A stretch of DNA of 11,586 nt, from NCBI GenBank assembly GCA_021163175.1, contig JAGGXG010000099.1, forward strand, positions 1 through 11,586. The letters run 5' to 3'. Positions 1 to 6,556 of the stretch are shown here, one piece after another. Position numbers and translations under genes: made by a program. Each line of letters opens with the position of its first letter. Within the stretch, counting starts at the first letter, position 1. The notes beneath the pieces were generated by a model. That model searched no databases and had not been told where the DNA came from. It saw nothing but the letters and a program-made list of their open reading frames with translations. The DNA is from Thermoplasmata archaeon (GTDB lineage: Archaea; Thermoplasmatota; E2; UBA202; JdFR-43).

Positions 1-207
1 AATTTAGGTGATATCGATATAGATTATCCAGATATAAACTACGTTAAAATTTTCAGTGAAGAATTTATTAAATTTTTATGGAACATAACAGATCAACTAG
101 ACACGGAATCAATGTTGAATCATTATTTCAAATTAAAAAATGTTAACAATAAAGATTTAATGGAACTCGGGGAGGTAATAAAAAAAATATTTTCCTTGAG
201 AAAATGA
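1..207 (+). CDS. C-terminal end of an unrecognised protein (5' end outside window)
   Basis: Frame 1 is open from the first base and stops at TGA 205-207, giving the last 68 residues of a protein that starts before the window. The fragment starts NLGDIDIDYPDINYVKIF and ends VIKKIFSLRK. It is mostly charged and amphipathic, with predicted helices and no membrane segment or cysteine. I do not recognise the family. A second in-frame TGA does not follow, but a weak hairpin (TGAAG 208-212 with CTTCA 220-224) lies directly behind the stop and may end the transcript. It converges on the tRNA-Pro gene. Its AT content and Asn/Lys-rich composition resemble the 10493-11424 genes more than the housekeeping genes, so it could belong to an accessory segment. 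That is only an impression. Confidence 0.6.
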   Translation, partial: NLGDIDIDYPDINYVKIFSEEFIKFLWNITDQLDTESMLNHYFKLKNVNNKDLMELGEVIKKIFSLRK

Positions 208-234
208 TGAAGTATCTAGCTTCACTTTCATTAT

Positions 235-240
235 AAAAAA
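235..240 (-). terminator. T-run terminator of tRNA-Pro
   Basis: Six A residues on the + strand, directly next to the tRNA discriminator base, give a run of six U in the tRNA transcript. Such runs end transcription in archaea without needing a hairpin. Confidence 0.55.
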
Positions 241-315
241 TGGGCCCGCCGAGATTTGAACTCGGGTCTATGACTCCCGAAGCCACAAGGATAGACCAAG
301 CTACCCCACGGGCCC
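241..315 (-). tRNA. tRNA-Pro, anticodon CGG
   Basis: Read on the minus strand, the gene folds into a full cloverleaf of 75 nt. The acceptor stem is GGGCCCG (315-309) with CGGGCCC (248-242), and the discriminator is A (241). The D arm has stem GGGT/ATCC and loop AGCTTGGTCT. The anticodon stem GTGGC/GTCAT includes two G-U pairs and closes the loop TTCGGGA (281-275), which places the anticodon CGG at 279-277, decoding the proline codon CCG. The T arm is CCGAG-TTCAAAT-CTCGG. No CCA is encoded and no intron is present. Two T residues lie between the D stem and anticodon stem and the variable loop is only four bases. The closing T-A pair below the anticodon stem may explain this, and archaeal tRNA-Pro genes I know have the same arrangement. 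Six T residues follow the 3' end directly on the transcribed strand. Confidence 0.95.
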
Positions 316-337
316 ACAAAAATAGAATAGGAAGAGA

Positions 338-350
338 AATTAATAAATTT
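338..350 (-). promoter_or_regulatory. TATA-like box of tRNA-Pro
   Basis: On the minus strand this reads AAATTTATTAATT, centred about 29 bases upstream of the mature tRNA 5' end (315), the distance expected for an archaeal TATA box. It overlaps the stop codon (342-340) of the upstream PKD protein gene, so the tRNA promoter sits partly inside that gene. The bases between are T-rich on the transcribed strand and could also terminate the upstream transcript. Confidence 0.5.
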
Positions 351-1536
351 GTGCAGTCTGGACTTGCGCTCCAGCTTTAAATAAACTGTATATTTTAACA
401 TCCATTTCGCTACTGCTGTTCAATCCTGCATCGTTGTAAGCAACGACTTTGAGTGTCCTTCTTCCTATGTCTCCTCCCCATCTCCATTCATATGGTGCGC
501 TTGTAAGATTTGCTCTCTCCTCATCGTTAACAAATATCTTCACATGTGATATTCCTGATATGTTGTCAGCTGCATCTATTTTAACATTTATCTTTCCTAT
601 TATTATCGTCGTTCTGAGTGTTGGCATGATGTCTCTTCCGAATATGTACAGTCTTCTTTCCCTTGGTATTAATATGCTGACAACTGGCTTCGTTTTATCA
701 ATTTTTATTGTAATATTCTTGATGGTTTCTTTGTTTCCAGCTTTATCAACACTATAGTATTCAATCAGGTGCTCTCCTTCTTTACTTAAAATGAAGACCG
801 TCGAATATTTGGTCCAATTTCCTTCATCAAGCCTGTAATAAGTTTCTTCTATCCCGGATAAATTATCCGTTGCTTCCATTCTTATTGTGACATTGCTAAC
901 ATACCAATCATTTTCTCCTTTATTGCCCGTTATGTTCAACTCTGTTAATGGCGCGTGTGTGTCGACTGTTACAACACATGTATCCTCATCACTTGCTCCA
1001 AAATCATCTGTAACATTTAGAGTAACTGTATATGTTCCATCCTTGCTATAGGTATGATGAACTATTTTTCCTTCTCCCGTTGTATTATCACCAAAATTCC
1101 ATTTATATGATGTGATGTTTCCGTCTGGATCATAGCTGCTGGAGCCATCAAAAGTTACTCTTGTTTCATTGACTACCTGGTTTGGCCCTGCATCGGCGAC
1201 GGGCGGCTGATTTGCCACCTGTATGTCGTGGGTTGCTTCACCATAAACAATGCTTCCACTGAAATTCCATTTCACAACGAGTTTTACAGTATAGGTGCCA
1301 GGTCTTGCATATTGATGGAAAGGATTTTTTTCCGTGGAACCAAAACCATCTCCAAAATACCATACCCTCTCTTCAATATTGGTTTGATTTGAAGAAGTAT
1401 CGGTAAAATGAATTATATCAGCAGTTGATGGATTAGAGGGTGTCCATGTAAAATCTGCAGTAGGTCCATTTGCATTTCCAAAGTTTATGAAAGGAACCAA
1501 CAGCATCAAACCAACTATTATGCTTAATTTTTTCAT
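340..1536 (-). CDS. Exported PKD/Ig-domain surface protein
   Basis: This is a 398-residue protein, probably exported to the cell surface. Residues 1-23 look like a signal peptide (MKKLS, then a hydrophobic stretch, then NANG). Two PKD domains follow at about 25-108 and 112-192, each with a W-x-FGD-type core (WYFGDG 59-64, WNFGDN 146-151) and a GTYTV strand. Residues about 195-283 resemble OmpL47-type/Ig domains (YYRLDEGNW, EYYSVDKAGN). A C-terminal domain at about 284-384 (LYIFGRDIMP ... IIIGKINVKIDAAD) has a close counterpart in the protein at 8268-10415. There are about ten N-x-S/T sequons and no C-terminal membrane anchor, so the attachment mode is unclear. The frame stays open upstream to an ATG at 1671, but I choose the ATG at 1536-1534. 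It starts the signal peptide and has a GAGGGAG ribosome-binding site five bases upstream, whereas the extra 45 residues look non-coding. A role in adhesion or the envelope is inferred from the domains only. Confidence 0.88.
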   Translation of the reverse strand: MKKLSIIVGLMLLVPFINFGNANGPTADFTWTPSNPSTADIIHFTDTSSNQTNIEERVWYFGDGFGSTEKNPFHQYARPGTYTVKLVVKWNFSGSIVYGEATHDIQVANQPPVADAGPNQVVNETRVTFDGSSSYDPDGNITSYKWNFGDNTTGEGKIVHHTYSKDGTYTVTLNVTDDFGASDEDTCVVTVDTHAPLTELNITGNKGENDWYVSNVTIRMEATDNLSGIEETYYRLDEGNWTKYSTVFILSKEGEHLIEYYSVDKAGNKETIKNITIKIDKTKPVVSILIPRERRLYIFGRDIMPTLRTTIIIGKINVKIDAADNISGISHVKIFVNDEERANLTSAPYEWRWGGDIGRRTLKVVAYNDAGLNSSSEMDVKIYSLFKAGAQVQTAQIY

Positions 1537-1565
1537 TTTTCTCCCTCTAAATGTTATATTGTTAG

Positions 1566-1577
1566 AGTTTTTAAGTA
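1566..1577 (-). promoter_or_regulatory. TATA-like box for the PKD protein gene
   Basis: On the minus strand the box reads CTTAAAAACTC, about 35 bases before the ATG at 1536. This would start the transcript near 1545-1548, leaving a short leader that carries the GAGGGAG ribosome-binding site. Confidence 0.45.
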
Positions 1578-1621
1578 TATCGATGCATTTCCCAGTAAAA
1601 TGGCATGGCAGCATGCTGATA

Positions 1622-1633
1622 ACTTTTAAAAAT
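1622..1633 (+). promoter_or_regulatory. TATA-like box for the GCS2-type ligase gene
   Basis: ACTTTTAAAAAT has its centre about 23 bases before the ATG at 1651, which predicts a leaderless or nearly leaderless transcript. No Shine-Dalgarno sequence is present. It shares a 114-base divergent intergenic region with the promoter of the PKD gene. Confidence 0.5.
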
Positions 1634-1650
1634 ATTGGCAACATAGCAGT

Positions 1651-2910
1651 ATGGAATTTCGCAGTATTCAAGATTTAAAAGAGTATATCAAAGAACTGGA
1701 AAAGCACCGTCATCATCCTCAGGACTACATTTTTGGTATAGAGTTAGAGGGAGCTTTAATAGACAGGGAAGGAAAACCATTGGATGCAGGCAAATTGATT
1801 CCCCGCCTAAACCAAATGCACCAGGATTTCGAATTTGATAAGGAAGCTGGAAAGTGCCAGATTGAAATAAGGAGTTTTCCCCGCGAGTACTCCTGCTATG
1901 CATTGAGAGAGATGGAAGAATATTTGCATGATGCAATACATGATATAGTTGAGCTTGCAGAAAGAATACACAAAACGGAAGCAATATTTTTGCTACTTGG
2001 CTCAAATCCCCACCCTTCTGTTTTAGCTGATGAATGGATTTCAGATACTCAAAGGGCTAAAAAAATGGCTGAATGGAGAAGCAATTTTCCTTCAATAAAG
2101 ATTGGAAATCGCAGCATAGAAGCTCGTCATATTGCCATTGCCATACAATCAATACATGTTCATATACAGGGGAAAAGTCCACAGGATGTTGTCGAAAAAT
2201 ATAACCGTCTTTTGTACATGGTGCCCGAGCAAATTGCAATATCCGCCAACAGCCCAATTATAGGCGGCGAATTACTTGACTATAGAGAGGCTCGCCTTTT
2301 ATTGTACGAGCTCGCCGACGGCGGAAATGCTGGCTTCCCAAAATTAATTAAATATCCATCATCCATAATTGAATATGGAGAATATGTTGCTTCTTTTCCC
2401 TCTATAATGGCTTCATCACTTACTCAAATGGTTAAAGAAAGGCATGAAGATAACAGAATAAGGCTTGAAGTTCCGTTTAGAGTGGAAAATAGAGTCTATC
2501 CAGCACAATGCACAATAAAAGAAAACATGGCCCTCATCGAATACATAGTGGGGCGCCTCAAATATGCGCAGCGGTGGAGCCGCCAGGAGCTGCCGCCCAT
2601 AAAGGAGATAGAGATAAATAGGATAGAGGCGATAAAAGAAGGGTTGCGAGGAGAGTTCATATGGAATGGGAAAAAAGTTTCTGTATCAAATTACATGATG
2701 GAAGGTATAGAGAAAGCTGAAAGAGGAATAAAAGCCCTCGATACAAATGCCAGATACCTGAACATATTGAGAAGGAGAGTTAAAAGAAAAAAGAGCTGTG
2801 CCGACACAATAAAAAGATGGTATGCCAGAAAGGATGATGTGGAAGAAAAAATTGCATATATTGTTAATAGGGTGTGGCAACATACAAGCAGGAATCAGCC
2901 TATCATTTAA
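1651..2910 (+). CDS. GCS2-family glutamate-cysteine ligase-like carboxylate-amine ligase
   Basis: This 419-residue soluble protein has the marks of the GCS2 family (glutamate-cysteine ligase type 2, the group of YbdK, EgtA and haloarchaeal GshA). Such enzymes use ATP to join a carboxylate, usually the gamma-carboxyl of glutamate, to an amine. The acidic metal/ATP-binding strand FGIELEGALIDREG starts near residue 28. CQIEIRSFP is at 69-77, the SIHVHIQG strand at 167-174 with neighbouring arginines, and ANSPIIGG at 199-206. The length fits the family (about 370-450). The C-terminus is unusually basic (LNILRRRVKRKKS). The substrate cannot be read from the sequence, so gamma-glutamylcysteine synthesis is only one possibility. 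The start is the ATG placed about 23 bases after a TATA-like box. The next gene, a zinc deacylase, converges on it and overlaps its last 8 bases, so the two may act on related amides. A T-rich stretch at 2958-2970 inside that gene could terminate this transcript. Confidence 0.82.
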   Translation: MEFRSIQDLKEYIKELEKHRHHPQDYIFGIELEGALIDREGKPLDAGKLIPRLNQMHQDFEFDKEAGKCQIEIRSFPREYSCYALREMEEYLHDAIHDIVELAERIHKTEAIFLLLGSNPHPSVLADEWISDTQRAKKMAEWRSNFPSIKIGNRSIEARHIAIAIQSIHVHIQGKSPQDVVEKYNRLLYMVPEQIAISANSPIIGGELLDYREARLLLYELADGGNAGFPKLIKYPSSIIEYGEYVASFPSIMASSLTQMVKERHEDNRIRLEVPFRVENRVYPAQCTIKENMALIEYIVGRLKYAQRWSRQELPPIKEIEINRIEAIKEGLRGEFIWNGKKVSVSNYMMEGIEKAERGIKALDTNARYLNILRRRVKRKKSCADTIKRWYARKDDVEEKIAYIVNRVWQHTSRNQPII

Positions 2911-3919
2911 TGAATCTCTCAGCTTTCTCCAAAATCCTGTTTCTCCTTATTTTGACCTTCTTTTTTATTTCAAGTATTTCAGCGTTTTCAAATGAAAGCA
3001 TCCATGCTATTGGATCCCCCTCTCTTACAGCAGATAAAGTGCGTATGCCCATAACAGTGCTGTTTTTCCCAGCCTTAACATATACCTTCTTTCCATTTAT
3101 TTTCCTTATATATCCTATAACATCTCCCTTTTTTACAACATCTCCCACTCTCACCTTCGAATAAAACATTCCACCAACGCTGGCGCGCATCTCGATGTAG
3201 CCCTGAAGCAGAATCTGGCGGGCTGGCATCTCCGGCAAGCCAGAAAGCATTCCAAAATATTTCATGAAATTCTTTACCCCTTTCATTCCTTCATTTATAT
3301 AAAAATCATCGAGCCTGTCTGCTTCACCAATTTCAAAGCATACAATTGGTATGCCATGCTTTCCAGCAGTAATGTTAAGCATTCCCTTCTCGCCTTCGTG
3401 ATAGAAAATTATATCTGTTCCCAGAGCCTGATAATATTCAAGCTTCGGAGCATAATCGCCCAGTGTCCTCGCTCTTCCATGAGGCAGCAACAAATGGCCT
3501 TTCATTCCTGCATGTAAATCAATTCCAAAGTCAGCTTTCTTTACAAATTCATTGAAAAAATGGTATGCAATCTTCTCTGTAACATTCCCATCTTTCTTCC
3601 CGGGAAACTTCCTGTTCAGATCCCTTTTTTCAATTACATCAAATCTATCCCTGCTGCGAAAAGCCAGAACATTGACAACAGGAACAGCAACAATGGTGCC
3701 ATCCACTTGCATTGGATCAAGCTCTTCAAACAAGCGCATGATGACTTCTACTCCATTCAACTCATCTCCATGCAGGGCGGCGTTTAGCAGGAGAACAGGC
3801 TTTTTGCGGCGCCCCCGCATGACAAAATATGGTATCTCCACCTTGCTTCCGTCTTCGAGCTCCGCAACCTTTATTTTTCCCCTGTATTTTTTTCCTTCCT
3901 CGATGTCAAGCTTTATCAT
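2903..3919 (-). CDS. Succinylglutamate desuccinylase/aspartoacylase-family zinc deacylase
   Basis: This 338-residue cytoplasmic protein belongs to the AstE/AspA family, M14-like zinc hydrolases that cleave N-acyl amino acids or related amides. The first zinc motif is HGDE (His50, Glu53), the substrate-binding motif is RDLNRKFPG (99-107), the third zinc ligand is in IDLHAG (His136), and the likely catalytic glutamate is Glu196 in CFEIGE. Residues about 232-310 (KVRVGDVVKKGDVIGYI) form the barrel-sandwich, biotinyl/lipoyl-like C-terminal domain typical of archaeal and bacterial COG3608 members. All key residues are present, so it should be active. The substrate is unknown. The ATG at 3919 lies about 26 bases downstream of a TATA-like box and has no Shine-Dalgarno sequence, pointing to a leaderless message. 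Its 3' end overlaps the GCS2-type ligase gene by 8 bases, tail to tail. Confidence 0.88.
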   Translation of the reverse strand: MIKLDIEEGKKYRGKIKVAELEDGSKVEIPYFVMRGRRKKPVLLLNAALHGDELNGVEVIMRLFEELDPMQVDGTIVAVPVVNVLAFRSRDRFDVIEKRDLNRKFPGKKDGNVTEKIAYHFFNEFVKKADFGIDLHAGMKGHLLLPHGRARTLGDYAPKLEYYQALGTDIIFYHEGEKGMLNITAGKHGIPIVCFEIGEADRLDDFYINEGMKGVKNFMKYFGMLSGLPEMPARQILLQGYIEMRASVGGMFYSKVRVGDVVKKGDVIGYIRKINGKKVYVKAGKNSTVMGIRTLSAVREGDPIAWMLSFENAEILEIKKKVKIRRNRILEKAERFIK

Positions 3920-3940
3920 TCAATGGGTATAAGGGTTGCA

Positions 3941-3952
3941 TATATTTTTTTA
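3941..3952 (-). promoter_or_regulatory. TATA-like box for the deacylase gene
   Basis: On the minus strand this reads TAAAAAAATATA, centred about 26 bases before the ATG at 3919. The predicted transcript is leaderless. Confidence 0.5.
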
Positions 3953-3957
3953 TCGAT

Positions 3958-3969
3958 TTACTTATAAAA
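3958..3969 (+). promoter_or_regulatory. TATA-like box for purM
   Basis: TTACTTATAAAA is centred about 22 bases before the purM ATG at 3987, so the transcript should begin at or next to the start codon. It lies only about 6 bases from the opposing box of the deacylase gene, so the two promoters may compete. Confidence 0.5.
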
Positions 3970-3986
3970 CATGCTGCAATAATATC

Positions 3987-4943
3987 ATGGAATTTACATA
4001 TGCAAAAGCCGGCGTGGATATCGAAAAGGAAAATGAGGTTATAGAAGCCATAACAGGAGTTATTGGAAAAAAGAATAGCGTTGAATACAATGGAATAAAA
4101 ATAGCAATGTCAACAGATGGAGTTGGGAGTAAGATAATAGTGGCAAATGAAATGAAAAAATGGGATACAATAGGCATAGACTGCATTGCAATGAACGTAA
4201 ATGATTTGCTCTGTGTTGGTGCTAAACCGATTGCTTTCGTTGACTATCTTGCGATGGAAAAAATGGATGCAATGGTTGCAAGGGAAATAGCCAAAGGATT
4301 GGAAAAAGGGGTGGAAGAGGCTGGCATTTCAATAATTGGAGGCGAAACTGCAACACTCCCAGAGATAATAAAGGGTTTTGATCTGGCTGGTACAGCAGTT
4401 GGAATTATTGAGAAGGAATTACCCAGAAATGTAAAAGAAGGAGATGTTATAGTCGGCTTAAAAAGCAATGGATTGCATTCAAATGGCTTCACCCTCGCAA
4501 GAAAAGTTTTCAAAGAAAATGGTTACTCTTTTCATGATGAAATTGATGAAATTGGCATCATAGGATATGAATTGCTCAAGCCCACAAGAATATATGTGAA
4601 GGAAATAGAAGAACTATGGGATGAAGTGGAGATAAAAGGAATTGCACACATAACAGGAAGCGGATTGTATAAGCTGAGAAGGATGATTGGAGAATTCAGA
4701 TTCATAATCGATGAGCCTTTTGAACCGCAACCCATATTTAGAGTAATACAAAAGCTTGGAAATGTGAGCGAGCATGAAATGTATAAAACATTCAACATGG
4801 GAATGGGAATGGCAATCGTTGTTTCAAAAGAAGAAAGCGAGCAAGCAATTCAAATTTTGAATAGAAGCATAGAGGCAAAAGCTGTTGGAAAAATAGGAGA
4901 AGGCGCAGCAATAGAAATTCCAAAGCTTGGAATAAAATATTGA
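3987..4943 (+). CDS. purM: Phosphoribosylformylglycinamidine cyclo-ligase (AIR synthetase)
   Basis: PurM catalyses the ATP-dependent ring closure of FGAM to aminoimidazole ribonucleotide, the fifth step of de novo purine synthesis, in the cytoplasm as a dimer. The 318-residue protein carries the family marks in order: YAKAGVDIEKENE at 5-17, STDGVGSK at 42-49 (usually DGVGTK), GIDCIAMNVNDLLCVGAKP at 63-81, GGETATLPE at 118-126, FDLAGTAVG at 131-139, GLKSNGLHSNGF at 157-168, HITGSGLYKL at 221-230 and MYKTFNMGMGMAIVV at 265-279. It is slightly shorter than bacterial PurM (about 345). The frame is open upstream to an ATG at 3936, but the start at 3987 opens the conserved N-terminus and lies about 22 bases after a TATA box, so I use that. 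No other purine genes are next to it. Confidence 0.96.
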   Translation: MEFTYAKAGVDIEKENEVIEAITGVIGKKNSVEYNGIKIAMSTDGVGSKIIVANEMKKWDTIGIDCIAMNVNDLLCVGAKPIAFVDYLAMEKMDAMVAREIAKGLEKGVEEAGISIIGGETATLPEIIKGFDLAGTAVGIIEKELPRNVKEGDVIVGLKSNGLHSNGFTLARKVFKENGYSFHDEIDEIGIIGYELLKPTRIYVKEIEELWDEVEIKGIAHITGSGLYKLRRMIGEFRFIIDEPFEPQPIFRVIQKLGNVSEHEMYKTFNMGMGMAIVVSKEESEQAIQILNRSIEAKAVGKIGEGAAIEIPKLGIKY

Positions 4944-4968
4944 TGGTCTTGAAAGGGGAGCTTAGAAA

Positions 4969-4982
4969 GTTTTTTAAATACT
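4969..4982 (+). promoter_or_regulatory. TATA-like box with overlapping inverted repeat before the propeller-repeat gene
   Basis: GTTTTTTAAATACT is centred about 30 bases before the ATG at 5007. Just downstream, two overlapping inverted repeats are visible: AAATAC (4976-4981) with GTATTT (4992-4997), and ACTAAA (4980-4985) with TTTAGT (4995-5000). They occupy the span from the TATA box to the expected transcription start, where an archaeal repressor could bind. The repeats are short and AT-rich and may be chance. Confidence 0.4.
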
Positions 4983-5006
4983 AAACTATTGGTATTTAGT
5001 GAGTAA

Positions 5007-6482
5007 ATGAATAAAAATATAGTTATTTTTATGGTTGCAATTTTGATTTTTTCTACACTCCCATATATTAATAACAATAATGCTAAGCACATTGAAAATG
5101 GATATAATTGGTCAATTGAAACTGTTGATTATAGAGGAAAAGTCGGAAGATACACTTCTCTCGTTCTTGATTCAAAAGGTTATCCACACATAAGCTATTG
5201 CGACATTGGAAATTATGATTTGAAATATGCATACTGGGATGGAAACAAATGGATAAACGAAACAGTTGATTCAGAAGGTGCAACTGGTGTTCCAACTGCA
5301 ATAGCCCTTGATTCACATGACTGCCCACATATAGCATATTGTGACTTTGGACACAGAGACTTGGATTATGCATACTGGGATGGAAATGAATGGAATATAA
5401 CAAAAAAAGTGGATGATGATGCCCTTTCACATCTTGCAATAGTCATTGATGCACACGACCATCCACATATCGCTTACGCAGGCTACCGCCATCACGGACT
5501 CAAATATGCATACTGGGATGGAATATGGCATATTGAATCTGTTGATAATGATAGTCGCGTGGGATGGTATTGTGTGGGAGCTCATTCCATATTTTTCTTA
5601 AATGGACAAATAAACATTGTATATGCCTGTGGAAATGAATTGAGACACGCCTACAAAGATGAAGCAGGATGGCATATTGAGACAATCAATACAGAGGGAA
5701 AAGACATAGGATATGCCTCCTCGGCTGTTGATTCCCATGGATATATACATATTGCATATCACGGATGGGAAAATTATGATTTAAAATACGTTTACTGGGA
5801 TGGGAGTAAATGGAATATTGAAACTGTGCCATCGGAGGGCTACATAGGCGGTTCTTGCTCTCTTGCACTGGACTCACATGACTATCCTCATATAGCATGC
5901 TATAGAACAGATAGCCCAGAGGAAAACGACCGTGACCAGGAATATTTTTACTGGGATGGAAACAAATGGAATGAGGTTGTTATTGATTCAGTTGGATATG
6001 TTGGAGGATGCTGCGATATCGCTATCGACCCCAATGATAATCCTGTGATAAGTTATTGTTACTGGCGGCATTTTGATTTGAAATGTGCAAGAAAAACGAT
6101 GAACAATCCACCGGATAAGCCCGAAAAAATAAAGGGAATTAAAATTGGATTGCCCGGACACAATTATACTTATTCAACTTCTACAACTGATCAAGATGGG
6201 GATCAACTCTATTACATGTTTGACTGGGGAGATGGAACAATAACGGGATGGCTTGGTCCATATAATGGTGGAGAGGTAGTAAAGGCAAGTCATGCATGGG
6301 AAAAAAATGGAACATATGTTATCAGAGTAAAGACAAAAGATATTCATTACTCTGAGAGTGAGTGGAGTGATCCAGTGCCAGTCACGATGCCCAAAGTAAT
6401 GGATATGAGAAATTGGCTCATTATTTTGGTAGAAAATGCATTCAATGCGATAAAATTTCTTTTTCTCTTTTATCTCTTTTAA
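5007..6482 (+). CDS. Exported seven-repeat propeller-like protein with PKD-like domain
   Basis: This is a 491-residue exported protein. Residues 4-20 are a hydrophobic signal segment. Residues 35-364 hold seven imperfect repeats of 44-52 residues starting at about W35, W82, W129, W174, W222, W269 and W321. Each reads roughly W-x-IETVD, a variable loop, A-LDSHDYPHIAY, then DLKYAYWDG. Seven such units strongly suggest a seven-bladed beta-propeller, although this is inferred from repeat number and spacing. Repeat 4 is the most diverged. Residues about 366-463 form a PKD/Ig-like domain (MFDWGDG 404-410, NGTYVIRV 434-441, SEWSDPVPVTMPK 451-463), a pattern common in secreted archaeal proteins. The last 23 residues (NWLII ... 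FLFLFYLF) are hydrophobic and could anchor the protein. They are encoded by a pyrimidine-rich stretch that also looks like the transcription terminator. Function is unknown, with a surface-binding or sensing role plausible. The start is the ATG about 30 bases after a TATA box. Confidence 0.87.
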   Translation: MNKNIVIFMVAILIFSTLPYINNNNAKHIENGYNWSIETVDYRGKVGRYTSLVLDSKGYPHISYCDIGNYDLKYAYWDGNKWINETVDSEGATGVPTAIALDSHDCPHIAYCDFGHRDLDYAYWDGNEWNITKKVDDDALSHLAIVIDAHDHPHIAYAGYRHHGLKYAYWDGIWHIESVDNDSRVGWYCVGAHSIFFLNGQINIVYACGNELRHAYKDEAGWHIETINTEGKDIGYASSAVDSHGYIHIAYHGWENYDLKYVYWDGSKWNIETVPSEGYIGGSCSLALDSHDYPHIACYRTDSPEENDRDQEYFYWDGNKWNEVVIDSVGYVGGCCDIAIDPNDNPVISYCYWRHFDLKCARKTMNNPPDKPEKIKGIKIGLPGHNYTYSTSTTDQDGDQLYYMFDWGDGTITGWLGPYNGGEVVKASHAWEKNGTYVIRVKTKDIHYSESEWSDPVPVTMPKVMDMRNWLIILVENAFNAIKFLFLFYLF

Positions 6483-6487
6483 TTTTT
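6456..6487 (+). terminator. Pyrimidine-rich terminator overlapping the end of the propeller-repeat gene
   Basis: A run of almost pure T with a few C spans the last codons and the stop of the gene (TAA 6480-6482). Archaeal RNA polymerase ends at such U-rich tracts. A very similar tract follows the gene ending at 10415, which supports a shared terminator type. Confidence 0.5.
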
Positions 6488-6524
6488 AACATCATAAGAT
6501 TAATTAAGAAATAAATTAGGAAAA

Positions 6525-6537
6525 AGTTAAATAAAAA
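6525..6537 (+). promoter_or_regulatory. TATA-like box for the Tes-family gene
   Basis: AGTTAAATAAAAA is centred about 26 bases upstream of the ATG at 6557, consistent with a leaderless message. No Shine-Dalgarno sequence is visible. Confidence 0.5.
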
Positions 6538-6556
6538 AAGTGCTTTTTCTGATATC

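Noticed and set aside
208..224. Hairpin TGAAG/CTTCA as an intrinsic terminator
   Set aside because: The stem is only five pairs and is not followed by a T-run on the + strand. I mention it with the partial gene but do not list it as a feature.
340..1671. Longer start (ATG 1671) for the PKD protein
   Set aside because: The extra 45 residues do not look like a signal peptide or any domain, and they run over the intergenic promoter region. The ATG at 1536 has a ribosome-binding site and opens a good signal peptide.
3552..3932. 126-residue open frame on the + strand, opposite the deacylase
   Set aside because: It lies entirely antisense to a gene with all catalytic motifs, is Ser/Phe-rich like other antisense frames here, and has no recognisable domain.
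3936..3986. Extended N-terminus of PurM from ATG 3936
   Set aside because: PurM begins near the YAKAGVD motif. The extension would cover both TATA boxes of the divergent promoter region.
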